In this document: piece after piece, positions 1-12,352 of the stretch
Numbering within the stretch: position 1 is the first letter of the stretch
How the letters are laid out: the number at the start of each line of letters is the position of its first letter
NCBI GenBank assembly: GCA_025738555.1
Contig: JAOVFP010000007.1
Location: forward strand, 1,488,001-1,552,000
From: Cyathus striatus
Taxonomy: Eukaryota; Basidiomycota; Agaricomycetes; Agaricales; Nidulariaceae
Direction: 5' to 3'
DNA length: 64,000 bases
Translations under genes and position numbers: made by a program
Notes under the pieces: generated by a model
What the model was told of the DNA's origin: nothing
Seen by the model: only the letters and a program-made list of their open reading frames with translations
Database searches by the model: none

Positions 1-57
1 GTACACGTTCCGCTCGTCCCAACCTATCTTCACCTCCCCGCTCTCCCTGTCCGACAT
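1..57 (-). CDS. 5' end of an unidentified gene, cut by the window edge
   Basis: Nineteen codons are open on the minus strand from an ATG whose complement is at 55-57, reading MSDRESGEVKIGWDERNVY. The stretch is GC-richer than the surrounding repeats and starts with a charged, soluble-looking segment typical of a cytosolic or nuclear protein. The rest lies outside the window, so no function can be given. An alternative is a chance open frame in a short GC-rich patch. Confidence 0.35.
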   Translation of the reverse strand, partial: MSDRESGEVKIGWDERNVY

Positions 58-3000
58 TGTACACAAATTTTAACCCCAAGGTACTGTAGAGCAGGCGTTT
101 CACCCGCACTACAGAGAGTGAAAACCCGAGTTGGAATACTAATTTATCATGGTCTATTGAAATGAACGGGCACACATCTCTTGTCAGGGACTGAGGGATT
201 GACAATGTCGAGGATATAGACACAGTGGAACACGTGAGCAGTTGGGACAAACTGCGAAACGCACTCACCAAGGCTAAAAGATGAAGCTACAGAGGTGGTT
301 TTAGGCATCATGGCAGTTGATGTTACTGGTCAAGCACTCGATACCGACATCGAAGATAGTTATAATGCATAATCCATCAAAGGTAGAGCAGTCATAGAAC
401 GACGGTGAAGGAGTGGATGGACGGGTGCACATCAGGAAAACTGAGTGCCAGGCGCAGATCATTGGGAGTGTCGATACGCGCCTTCACACGTCTTGTGCAG
501 CATAGCGCGTCAGTAGCACCTAAGCTATATTTAGGATCTACTCATGCGTGCACTAGTGTCATGGCCAGTCATGAACCAACGGGTAAGGCAGGCACAGGCT
601 ATGCTTTATCATGGACAATTGTATGCATGTGTTAGGTGCTCTAAATAGATAAGGTACATACTGTACCATTTCGCATAGTAATAATATATGTAAGACTCGC
701 TGTAGGGAATAGAAAAGCAAGTACCACTCGACTAGTGATACTTCCATTCCCCACAGACAGGGTAACGCAGACAGACGAATATATTGTTTTTTGGCGTATT
801 TTCAAGATAACTAAGCACATAGCACGCTCACAGCATTGAGGTCACAGTGTTCTCGTCTTCTTACCAATATCCTTTGAATATTAGTTGCATTTGAGCCATT
901 TACACCCTTCGAGCCATTACAAGACTATTGACTGAAACTCAAGTTTATAAATAGGATAGTAGCTATTTTACATCATATAGTAGTGCTATTGTAACAACTT
1001 ACCTGTAGCTAAGCCAGTAGCGACATCAGTGAATCACACTCAAATCTTGATCATATTGTCTTGGAGAGTAAAATAATGTTGAGTGGGTTAGATGTTACCC
1101 CAAACTCATGCATTGGGCATTGAGAAGTCAGTCCAAGTTTTTGTGCTCACCCAAATTTTCCGAGGATGAGCGCACAGTATATATTATATTCACATTAAAA
1201 ATATGTACTGTAAATATGAGTGAAATTAAACAACATGTTCACTCTGAAATGTATTTAATTCATACTCGCGTAAATTTCAGTTTGAATGCGAGAAGTAGAT
1301 TTCTTCATGTCCATTTTTCATATTATGAGAATGAGAAGAGTGCACTAGTGCCCATACCACAAAACTGTAAGTGAATATAGATATAGTGGAGTATGGGCTT
1401 GGGTGTGGGTGCGAGGTGCATTTCTTTTTGGGCTCACATGCATTCACCGTATATTGAACTTGAGCACAGGGTGATTAATATTATTTATACCCATCTTCAA
1501 ACCATAATATGTATGTGTATAAAGTCATATTTATATCTACTTTTGAAGGTATAAGATTAGTACAGTATAAGCTGGTAAACCTATGAATCCCCGATGAAGG
1601 ATCCCGACTCCCGACGCACGGAGCATGCTAACCGAATTGTCGTAACCGAAAATGAATAGCTGAATATTAAATCAAGATCCTTAATTGGCAAATGAGCTGC
1701 CGAAGCGCGGAATTTGATTTGAACTGATGGCTTTGAGCATGGTGCTCCGGCTTTCCATAGCATAGAGACCAGAAACTAGAAAGGGAGATTAAGAATGAAG
1801 AAGAGACCAGAAACCAGGCAGAGAGAATAAGAACAAGTTAGAGAGAGCATGAATGAAACAGGTAGGTTAATGGCTTATGAACAAGGCAGTAAGCTTAAGA
1901 AGCTATAATTGCACCAAATTATGAGAAGTACAGGGTCAAGTTAGACATTCAGGTGTTGCATGTGGAGGAAGGTTGGAAGAAGTTATGATAGACAGTGAAG
2001 AAGACATGAAAGGGCTGTAAGTTATGAAAGTTAGTCAAGTTAAATAGCAAAAGGAATGCAATACACATTGTGAAATGAGTATTGATTTTAGCTCATCAGA
2101 GATGAGGGAGGAGTAAAGATAACACACAGTTCAAGATAGAAGCAAGGAAGATGGGAAATAAATACAACACAAGATTATATAGTAGTAGGATTTTCAATTG
2201 ATAACAATTGATTGAAATAGTGGTCCAATTCATAAGTGTACTAAATACATTTTGAATAGTTTTGGTTTCAATAGTGGCAGGAGCCAATCAGGTTGAGATC
2301 CCAAAGTCAGATCTCAAAATTGCCTTTTCAGGATGTCAAGAGTCCCCTAAGACTCACTTACCTTAAAAAGGTAGTGGGAATATTCATGACACTCGATGTA
2401 AATGCTCTAGATCCTGCACTGTTTCTAACAGAATTCTTTTCCTGTGTTATGTAAGATATATATCAGTTAATCAAATAACTAATTGATATTACGTTTGGTG
2501 CATTGAACGAAGTGATACTTGATACTTCATTGTTAGACCGAAGGAAATGATATTCCACTCCTACATCGAGTGAGTAAAACTTTGCGGTGTCTTGATTTGT
2601 GTCTTTCTTAAATGGTTGAACATTACTATGCGGTTGAGCGTATTACGTATGATTCGAAGGGGAGGGAGAGTCTTACCATTTAGCGGCGCATATATATATG
2701 TAAACCGTGAGTTTATATTTAGATTCTTATTTGATGGTCATGTAGTGGAATTGACTAAGCAGTGAAAGGAACTTCTCTTCGATCAATATTCCGGACATAT
2801 CTTGTCGGATAAGGTGGGGTTAGATTTTTATCCAGACAAAAATTTCTTCGTATTACGAAGTTGTGTTCGACTATCTAGAGTTGACCTAGAGCATTTTTCT
2901 AGATCTACATCAACGTGGACCATCCCGAGGCTTCGCTCATTCGGATCACCGTTAGCAATCAATACCACTCTTTGGCACAAAATGTGTAATTGCCAACTCA

Positions 3001-4420
3001 CAGCACTGTATTTCAAGCTTTGAAGAGTTCTTCATCTCAACTCTTTCTTCGACATATTTCATTCCTGTATCAAAAACTAATTCCGATATATTATATCTAT
3101 TATATTCCACTCGAAAGTTCTGTGCTTATTCTGCGACAGTTCATTCAAGTCGGTTCATCACCTGCTACTAGTAAACACCGGACTCTACATTGGTCCGTCT
3201 CGACTAATACCTGTGATATGATTTTAACCTCTCAATCTCTGCTTCATTCAACGCATACATACTAAATTTTTGTGAGTGACAGCCACAAAGTCGTTCTTTA
3301 AATGTGAGGTAGCATTGGATAAAGAGTAGATGGCTATGGTCAACCGGCTTCAATCTCAAACAAAGCATTCACGGAATAGCATTTAACTTTCAATTCTTAA
3401 AAATAAAACATGAAGATTTGTACGAGGAGGATTAGTGCACCATGAATTCGTGTAAATATCTACTCTAGTAGAAGCTATTACGACGCGGGGAGGCTGGGTA
3501 CTCAAGTATTTGAAACAATGAATAAATGAGAAAATTAATGGATTTTGAATATAGAATGCGAAATCCGGGCAATGGTTCTATAGGGGCACACATAGACGCT
3601 TTCCGAAAAAAAATTCCGAAATCCCATCTGAACAAACCCCCCTCTGATATCTAAGTTCCACCGAGATCTTCGAAGGTACTGATTTTGCCTGATCTAGTGC
3701 GCCTAGTGATTCTAGGGTGGTCTTTACATATATTAAATCTTCCCTCGTGCTCGCAACGAGGCGGTGATAAAGACCCACATCCGTCAATACAACGATGGGT
3801 GGGACAACTTTAACCATGCTGTGGTGGTTTCCTTCGTCCAAGTACGGGGATACCGGTATTCCCTAGAATCTTCTCCATTCATTCTGGCACGCATCAAGCA
3901 CACATCACGTTGCTACTCTGGAGCCACAAAATTGGTGATCATGTCTTCATTTCTATAAAACACGATACAAGTACGATGCTTCATAGAAGTACAAGAAAAC
4001 CTGAACTATACGCTCAGTGAGCAAGCGTTGAAATGAGAGAACTTAGATAAGCAATTGAACTTTACTTCCATCGACATTTATGCTACGGCCTTTCTTTCAA
4101 CAGTCCTAGAGCCCTTAAATGCATACGTTCCACTGAGGAGAAGAGAGGAGGCACGAGAGAGCCTATATGCTGCATTAGCGCCGGCGGTCTCAAGCTCGGC
4201 TCGTGATGAAAATCCCACGCTTGGCAACGCCCATCCTCGCCTCCGCCTCAACACTGCCCTTCCTCTGCTAAGTCTGTTCGTTCTCTCACCACGATTCACT
4301 CTGATTTCCTCTACTTTCTTTCTCTCCGGCTCTGGATGTCACAGTCTAACTCTTTTTATATTTAAGAATAAACTTTGCAACAGATGATCAATGATCATAT
4401 GCATACCAAACTAAAACATG
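58..4420. other. Gene-poor stretch with decayed repeats
   Basis: I see no convincing gene. Short open frames exist, for example on the minus strand at 3578-3841, which reads like protein (PIVVLTDVGLYHRLVAS) but matches nothing I recognise and has an in-frame stop just upstream. The stretch 2530-3290 has an LTR-like look (it begins TGTTAGACC) but I found no matching end or target duplication. Around 1010-1520 there are scattered GAGYRTGA-type motifs similar to the cluster at 30.0-30.5 kb. Confidence 0.4.
1655..1765 (+). repeat. Diverged copy of the dispersed repeat seen at 24.4 and 29.8 kb
   Basis: About 110 bp run parallel to 29780-29890 and antiparallel to 24455-24540. All copies share TTAAATCAAGATC near one end and a GGTGCTCCRGCTTTCCATA block near the other. 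The copy here is more diverged and has several CpG sites (GCCGAAGCGCGG) where the other copies have TG or CA, so it may be closer to the ancestral sequence. Confidence 0.7.
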
Positions 4421-4424
4421 TTGA

Positions 4425-4490
4425 GCCAAAGTCCAGCCGGAGTCCGGATGGAATTGGGGGGAGTGTAAAGACCTCTACACGAGTGACAAT
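4425..4490. repeat. C-run-type transposon terminus with GGACTCC subterminal repeats
   Basis: The sequence GTCCAGCCGGAGTCCGGATG is followed by a G run and then GAGTGTAAAGACCTC. The same end structure, including GTGTAAAGACCTC, recurs at 45845-45875. Read on the other strand the core is TTTACACTCCCCC, shared with the ends at 21845 and 36650. Only one end of an element is visible here. Which DNA belongs to it is unclear. Confidence 0.55.
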
Positions 4491-4734
4491 ATATATATTT
4501 TACTGTGGGATTGTAAGTAATAATTGTTATACCCCCACACCCCCCCATCCAGTGCTAATATATATTATTAAAATGAAAGTACATTCATCTTGTGCAATCC
4601 TACTTATTGATTGTATTTATTACTAACTACACAATGGGGACTTGAACACAAGACCTCAGTATTAATATATGCAGCAACATCAAAAATAAATAAGCAACGT
4701 CACGCAATGCCACCGCGGCAACGTCAAAATCTGT

Positions 4735-5110
4735 AGGCCCCTACCAAAGCAATGATCTGCTCAATGGTTATCAGAAGCTACAGCCGTTTCTGACTGTACA
4801 CCTTCTATCTCATATCACAGTCCTTCTATACACGATATCTATCAGTAGCTTGTTCTTTCGGTCACTGTATGTAGTGGTGTCTTCGATAAATAGTCCAAAT
4901 GACTACAACATAATTTCGGGTTGGACGAGAAACAGCCCATAATGCTCTAAGGTAACAGTATCACATTTTCATTGACTCAGCACTCGTAGTTAGAAGGGTG
5001 ATATTAAGATATTCATTTCCGAATGAAGCACTCTAACATGGTCTCTTTCTAGCATACTTAGATGCCTGCTACGATTAGTAGGAACCTCAACAACTAAGTA
5101 TAATTCACAG
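4735..5110 (+). repeat. Diverged duplicate of the region at 21045-21480
   Basis: Blocks in the same order occur at 21045-21480: AAAGCAATGATCT, GAAGCTACAGCCGT, ATATCTATCAGTAGCT, the GATAAAT-GTC-AAATGACTACA block, then TAGATGCCT and CTCAACAAC. At 21 kb this DNA lies directly upstream of the membrane-protein gene. Here no such gene accompanies it, so this is either a partial segmental duplication or two copies of an old repeat. The copy ends where the CTGGCA element at 5111 begins. Confidence 0.6.
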
Positions 5111-5379
5111 CTGGCAGACAACTATTTTGCCGTCGCCATTGGCCAGCAAAATCGACAGCAATAACGTTAGATATTACAATTGGAAAAACAATTGTAAAAC
5201 ATAGGCAAAACATTTGCAAAATGTTTTCCTATATATGGAAATTATTTCCGTTTATAGTAATGGATTTTGCTTACATTTTGTCTACATCTTGCAATGGCAT
5301 ATATGTACCTAATATGTAACGTTATTGATGTCAAATTTACATGGATTTTGCCAACTGCAAAAAAGTTGCCCGCTAGCAG
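5111..5379. mobile_element. Short CTGGCA-type inverted-repeat element (MITE)
   Basis: The left end CTGGCAGACAACTATTTTGC is mirrored by a right end whose complement begins CTGCTAGCGGGCAACTTTTTTGC when read inward; the match is imperfect with a small indel. There is no coding capacity. The ends resemble those of the large element starting 50 bp further on (CTGGCA, then TTTTTTGC), so this looks like a short non-autonomous relative. I could not identify a target-site duplication. Confidence 0.55.
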
Positions 5380-7605
5380 TGAATATTGACTGACATCTTG
5401 ATTATCAACCAGCTCACCATCAACACTGCTGGCACGGGAATTTTTTGCGGTCCGCAAAATAGTTGCAAAACCAGTCGCAACATGTTTGCATTTTGCTGAA
5501 ACATTTAGCTTTCTGCAAAATTATGCTTATTGTTCACGGTCAAATAAAACACACATGTAACATTGTATATATATTTAGCGGATATGAAAACTTAACCTTT
5601 TGTTTTGATTTTTAGCCAGTCAAAATCTGTGTCAAACACAAAATTGTGTACTGAATTTGGATCTGAGTACTCTTATTGTTTAGCGAGGCATCAAAATGTG
5701 ACAGAAATGCCATAATTTGGTGATGTGAAGAGTTTCCATTTTGGTAGAGAGTTTCCCAACGTGGAAAATCGAATGAAAATATGTTGTTTTCTCGCTGGGA
5801 AGATCTAGCGCGCGCTTAGGTGTCCGCTGACAAGTCACTCAGTATTGCATCAGCGTGTCCAATGTGCATGCGATAAATATTTAAGTATCTTCAATGCTCC
5901 GCAAAATCATTTCTACATGTGTCCAAATGTAAGTACTAGTGCAAGACATTACAAATGTGTGCACTGAAAGACTGAAGCAGCGCCTGAAGGCCAATAAAAA
6001 TCCATACTAAGTCTCATATTCTCATGTTGGAAATGAAATACGGAATGGTAGTATATATAAAGGAATTAGTACTGTACACAACGCTGACATCAAGACACTG
6101 ATAATGAAAATAACAGTGGTTAATGACAATGCTGAATTGACGCTTACCTGATGAATACACCACCTACACCATCTTCTATTTTATTGTTTCATCTGGGGAG
6201 AGATCAGCAGACAATAATTGATCTCATGATGAGTACCAATGCCATGTGTCCATAAGTGTGCAAATAAGGTACTACAGTACGGTGTCTGGGAGCCGCATGC
6301 ACTCGCTTTCATGATACTTGTTACAAATATCCTTCGAGACTTTGATCTGTATCAAGTTAATTTATCATTTAGACTGTTAAGATGTAAGTGCCAAATCACG
6401 GTCTTCTACCTCATTGTTTCGTCTTGGACGAGGTCAGCAGACTATTAATTGTTAATGTCAAGATGGGTATAACCTTAACATATAATCACACCCACGCCCA
6501 TGCACTGCAATCCATAATTCATATTGTTACAACTTGCGATAGTCACATAGCCTAGATGTAGTATCTACTTTTGATTACAATGAAGGTAGCGCGAAATTGT
6601 ATGCAACAAGAATCTCTCGACTTGAAGAAACAATCGTGTTTAGTACATGACAGCATGTACGTCGAAGTTAATTTGTATGTTTGACGTGGGAGAATGAAGT
6701 GATGGATGCTTTGCGCGTGAAAAATATCGATGTGAGCTTTCAAAGTATTATGTGAGCGTACATTATGTAGAATAGATATCAACAGCCCAGCATCCCTCAT
6801 TAATCAATTGTAAGTATGTACTATGTGGCATCAACTCAGAGCGTGCACGCTGACTTTGGTTTGTTTGGCCTATATTTTGACACTAGACTTGAAAGTGTCA
6901 TAACTATAACTTAGTATATTTAGTAGCAACTACATTATGACATCGACAATAAAACAAAAGTTTGAAAAGAGACTGCAATATACATATGAAAATTTTAAGT
7001 TCCCATGCTCATAATTTCCACTTCTGTGTTCTGGTATTAGCGCTGCAGCCACTTCTGAACGATTCAGCGTGTTTGTCATCTATACTAATAGTGAACACTT
7101 TGTTTAATTAATGAAAGTAAAAATTATGTAATTGAAAAGATAGTACTTATGTATACAGTACTTTAGATGACGACGCTGAAAGGACTTGGTGCTAATTGTA
7201 ATGATGACGCTGACAAGTCAATAATACTGGCTAATTTTGGGCTAATTCTGAGTGCATGCTTCTGACATTGAGACGCTGATTGTCATCTATTACTTATTGT
7301 CTGCTTTTCTTCTTATTTAATATTCACCAGTATGCACACTATCGCTGACACGCTGATCTATCAGAGACTACTCTCTATGTACATTTTATTGTGTCTTACA
7401 TTAGGACACATGTAAAATGAATGGATGACTTCCCGCAGGGTTTAGAAACCTAGATTAAATTTCTAAACTTAAGCGAGTGATGTCTAGCAAAATTTAGAAA
7501 CCGTTTCTAAACCGTAACATGTAGCAGTGTACATTTTAGATGTCAAATACAAATTCTTACCCTGAGTCATGTTCCTGAGCGCTTGTTCTTATCACAACCT
7601 TCATC

Positions 7606-8989
7606 ATGGACATCGACGATCAGGAAGCCTATGAGTATGAGGAATTCCAACACTTGCAGAGAGACCTTGCAGAGCAATTGGAGCTATTGGAAGAGGAAGA
7701 GGACACTCTTTACGCATCTGCTGGCCTGATTGCTTATGGCATTGAAGAAGCTCATAGAATCCAGATGGAGCGACGTATGGAACACAGATTATACCTTACT
7801 CGACCTGATCTTCTTCCCAATCCACGGGTATCAACACCATGGCAGGTGCTTTATGACACTAAAAGTGACCGTGCATTTATTACAACAATGGGATTTGATG
7901 CTTCAACATTCAGCCATATCCTGGATAGTGGTTTTGAGGATCTGTGGAACGAGATTCCTATTCCTCGTAATGATGTTTTACCTACTTCACACCCTCGCAT
8001 TACACGACGCTCACTCAATGCGAGTGGTGCTCTGGGCCTTATCTTGCATTTTTTAAACTCAACAATGCATGATGTTAGTCTCTGCGAGATTTTTGCACTT
8101 ATCCCATCTACAGTATCACGATATATCAGCTTCTCTCTTCAAATCTTGCTTCTAACTTTGAAGAAAATGCCAGAGGCTCAAATAAGGTATCTGGTTGGAG
8201 ATGAATTCCAGGAAAGCAATGCATTAATTGCCACTTGTCATCCACTCTTAATTGGTGCTTTTGGAAGTATGGATGGATTGAATCTTGCAGTTCAGACATC
8301 AAGCAACTTGGAGGTAGAAAATGCGACATATAATGGGTGGCTCCATGAACACTTTGTGAGCTCAGTCTTTGTTTTTGCTGGAGATGGTAAACCCAATTTT
8401 GCGATCACACATAACAGTGGTTCTAATGTACATTAATATAGGGACAATAATTGCCTGCAATCTCAATGCACCAGGAAGTTGGCATGACTCCAGAGTAGCA
8501 CAACCCATTTATGAAAAACTTCGGACACGCACTCCTGAAGGCTACTACTTAGTTACAGACACTGCTTTTCCACGTGGAACAAACCAGATAGCAGGTCGGA
8601 TTAGGGCTCCTATGAAAGAGGGGACAAGGGTACCGGCAGATCCCACAGCACATACCGAATTACTGAAGTTTGATCACCAACTTTTGTCATATCGCCAAAC
8701 TGCGGAATGGGGAATGCGCACAATGCAAGGTTCATTTGGTCGCCTGCGAGTTCCTCTTCCAATCAACTATAGTGACCTCTGTGGTGATCTGCTAGAAACT
8801 ACCACACGCTTATTCAATCTTCGTACACGTACCATTGGATTCAATCAAATCAGATCAGTTTACATGCCAATTTGGAGGGCTGATGAGACTCAGGAGCAGC
8901 TTTGGTTGTCTTTTGAAGCAATGCTGTTCTCTGAGCAGCGAGACAATGATAGAGTAAGAAGATTTCATATGAACATAGTGGAGGCTTGA
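7606..8989 (+). CDS. Harbinger (PIF-type) DDE transposase, two exons
   Basis: The coding region joins 7606-8386 and 8442-8989 across a 55-nt intron (GTAAACC...ATATAG) to give 442 aa. Without the splice the frame stops at 8436; the join restores FAGDGTIIACNLNAPGSWHD, a hallmark of the family. The catalytic triad is visible: D223 in GSMDGLN, D300 in VTDTAFP and E349 in AEWGMRTMQGSFGRL. The N-terminus is acidic with glutamate runs. In the PIF/Harbinger superfamily this protein cuts and pastes the element, usually needing the element's second, Myb-like protein for nuclear import and DNA binding; that partner is encoded convergently downstream. No stops or frameshifts are seen, so it may be functional. 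Confidence 0.93.
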
Positions 8990-9203
8990 TCACTCGGTAC
9001 ATGGATTTCATATTAATTTTCATTGGGGTATGTAGGCTAGATTACGAATAGAACACAACCATATAAACGAGTGACAGTAGTTGGAAAACGCAAATGACGG
9101 AAGCATCACAAGGAAAAGACAGTAAATACAATATAAAAGAGTGACAGTAGTTGGCAAAATAAGTATAAAAGCGAGACTCAAAAACCACAAGAACAGACAG
9201 AAC

Positions 9204-11221
9204 TTAATTATTGCCTTCAGCCTCAGAATCTACTTCACGAGCATCATCAAATACAGAGGCAGCAGAGCGAAAAGGCGATTGTCCCCTGTGAGTACGAGGA
9301 GAAGGGGTCCAAGAAATATAGGGAGTCAATGATGGCGATTGACTACCATTCAAATTAATAGCAGGCAAGAGAGAACGATTATTGTCGACAGTCATTGAGG
9401 GAGCAGTAGTATGGTGGGAAACTGGGGGTGGGGAATGCTCGCGGTGAACAGCAGGTACAGGGGAATGATATGGAGGTGGAACGAAGCTGTCATCAAGACG
9501 AGTGATGCGTTGAGTCCCAGGACTATCATTAAAACCCGCAACATCACCATCATCGTCAGACCCACCAACCCAGCGTGTTGCTTGTCCACCATCCGCATAA
9601 TAAATGTCTTGGCGGTAGCGGCGCCTCGGTTGGTGGGGATGAGGACTTGGGCGATGATGTCGGAAAGAAGAACTTCGAGAGTACTGACGATGTCGAGGGG
9701 GTGGGGTCCAGGCTAGTGGTCTGTTACGATCACGTCGATACCTAGGGGATGTGTAGGTTTGACTATGTGGCTGGGATGAAAGAAGTCCCAATAGCTCATT
9801 TCGGTCAGCTTGTCGTTCAGCAGCAGCACAACGGCGTTCTGCTTCGAATAACTGGGCACAGAGTGCATCTGCACGACACTGAGCTTCACGTAACTGGGAA
9901 GTAAGCTGAAATATCTGGTTAGCCTGAATGGAATGAAGCGAGTGCTCATCATGTCGAGCCTGGCGTACAGAGGGATCCAAGGAGGCCGAAATATTTGCCA
10001 AAATCCCTTGGCTAGCAACACGTGAGTGCGAACGAGACGTAGATTTAGGCTGAGAGTTGGCAGCAGGGCGACGAAGGACTAGTGTTGGGTTAACTCTACT
10101 CCTAGAAGCCGGTACTACCACTGTTGAATCCTCGGCTTCGGACTGATTGTCTCCCTCTTCTGCTGCATCAACAATATCCTCATCATTGAGGTCCCGGGTT
10201 CCACTTTTTTCGTTCATAGCCTCATCAATCAAGTGCGCACGTTCAACAGAAGGTGGACACTCTGCATCGCCAGTTGGCTTAGGTGTTTTAATGAGCTATG
10301 TATTTTATAAGATTAGTGAGTGAGGATAGCGCAGTTAAAAGATAGATACATACCTGTTTGAACTTGAGCTCCAGAGATTTAGCTGACCTTCGAGGGCGTT
10401 CAATGTCCACAGCTTGATCATTATAAATACGCTCGACTTCGTTCCAACCATTGCCGCCAAGTGGCAATAATGCCTCTGCAACGTTAAGCAAAAGATCAAC
10501 GTCTTCAGGGGAATAGTTGGGAGTGCCAGATGCTCGCCCCTTCTTCTGCTTCTTCACCTCAGATTGTCCGCTAGGATTTGATTCCGCCTTCCGTTTTAAC
10601 CCTGAACCCGATGCAACAGGCTCATCCTCCACAGCTCGTTGTTTACCCTTTCCTTTTGGGTCTGGGCGGCGAGAACCAGCAATTTTCGAACTTGGGCACG
10701 CAACTTGGTGAAGCTGGTTGGAAGGAGGGGGAGGGGGATCATCCAGATCGGATCGAGCAGCTTCTGTGTTGCTACCTGCAGGAGGCATGTGGAGGAATTG
10801 AGGCTGGAAGCTGTTGTGGCTTCCACGATACATATCCTAAGTTAACAGAGTCGGTGATTTTGTCGTGTGAACATGTACTTAGATTGACTCACCATGGGCA
10901 CATAGTGTGGAAATGTATAGCCGTTTGGTATAAGATGTCCCTGCGGCTGAAGAAATAAATTTAATTGAAATTCAACGGAGTTGGGAAGATCGTTCATACA
11001 TAGCCATTCAAGTAGCCAGCGTGGTCTTGAGCTCTAGACGGTTCACACTGGGAGGAATTGTGCACCTAAACAAAAGGTAAGTGAGAGAAAACGTGAGATA
11101 GGAAAGACCGCACCATAGGTTGTACAGTAGGTGGTTGGACAGACCACGAAGGGTTATCTCCCTGGCCACCAGCACTTCCCTGGGGAGTCTTCTTTTGCTG
11201 AGACGATTCTGAAGGAGACAT
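9204..11221 (-). CDS. Harbinger Myb/SANT-like accessory protein, five exons
   Basis: On the minus strand the exons are 11221-11114, 11065-11000, 10946-10893, 10836-10354 and 10295-9204, separated by introns of 48-58 nt with GT-AG ends. They give 600 aa. The frame is continuous at every join (for example KFKQ joins LIKTPKPTGD). The N-terminal quarter is rich in P, Q and S. A basic nuclear-localisation-like run follows (KKQKKGR), then a Myb/SANT-like domain beginning NYSPEDVDLLLNVAEALLPL and ending KPTGDAECPP. A Gln/Arg-rich coiled coil and a Pro/His/Arg-rich tail complete it. Such proteins recognise the transposon ends. The first two exons are inferred from splice signals only. Confidence 0.85.
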
Positions 11222-12352
11222 AAGGAATAAGAGAGTGAATAACAGTTAGAATAGAGAGCTAAAAGAGTGGTTGAAACTGAGATAGATCATAAACTCACGA
11301 AGTTACTGGTCTTTTATACGACCAGAACTACTCCAATGTCTCCCCAATGCGCCCACTGACCGCCACCATCCCCAAAGTTTCAACACTTGTTTCACGGCGT
11401 AGCACTTTTTGAGCTACAACAAAGAGAAAAAAGGCTGACCCTAGCAAAGAAAAAAAAACTCCATTCTACGGGTGTTATAGTGTAATAAAACCGCTGCTCA
11501 CCTGATATCAGCTTGGCATGTACGAGCGCGCACTGAGCGTAAATCTAGGAAATCCAGCTGAATTTCAAGGAGACACGGCAGAAGAAGATATTATAGAGTC
11601 GACTGCGGGAATCTGTGAGCTCGGAGGATGCTGAAAATACGTAGAAGACCTTAGACAGGTTGAAGCGAGAGTCGTTCCACGTCGATGGGTTGATGTTGCG
11701 TGATAACGAGACAACCCTGAATCGGTTGCAGTCGGATCTTCAAACATGTTTAGAAACGGGCGTTTAGAACTAGAAGGGGGGGGGGGCCTCTTCCAGATTA
11801 TAATCTAGAAAGGGGTCTGTTTCAAGATCAGCTGTCAACTCAATCCGATTTGGATAACGGGACCTCGGCCAATCTCGCTTAACACGTTTAGAAATTTAAT
11901 CTAGGTTTCTAAACGCTGCGGGAAGTCATCCAATTACTATCTACCCAAAAAAGTCAGTAAACATGCATGAGTGTGAATAGGAATACCTATCACGTTCACA
12001 CTCAAGCTCAGTTGGCTTGGGCGAGAATATTAGTATGATATTTAATGCTTTTTAAAATAGACCATAAGGTCATGATGTCCTTATTATATTGACGACAACC
12101 TATTGCTTCTCACTCACTTATGTATTGCTTCATGGTAACTTCACGCTCACTTTCATATTATTCAAGCTCAAGGTCAAATTTCCCCACACAGACCCTGAGC
12201 GTGCACAGACACTTCTGCCTGTCCAGCACGCTCAGGGTTTGAGTCAATTAATTGCTTTGAGCGTGCACGCTCCAGTTCAAGTTCAAGTCTCACATATATA
12301 TGAGTACTGTAGAAGTAGATTTAAACCCCAGTGTACATATTAGTAAGTGCTA

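Larger units (their letters stand above)
7423..11931. mobile_element. Complete PIF/Harbinger transposon
   Basis: Terminal inverted repeats of 46 bp (7423-7468 and 11886-11931) begin GGATGACTTCCCGCAG and differ at one position. After a 3-nt indel the match continues with TTAAGCGAG. A 3-bp target duplication AAT flanks the element (7420-7422 and 11932-11934), as expected for this superfamily. It carries two convergent genes, a DDE transposase on plus and a Myb/SANT-like protein on minus, both free of lesions. That makes it a candidate autonomous copy. It lies inside the CTGGCA element. Confidence 0.93.

Noticed and set aside
2530..3290. Possible LTR starting TGTTAGACC
   Set aside because: No matching terminal CA end, no target duplication and no primer-binding site could be placed.
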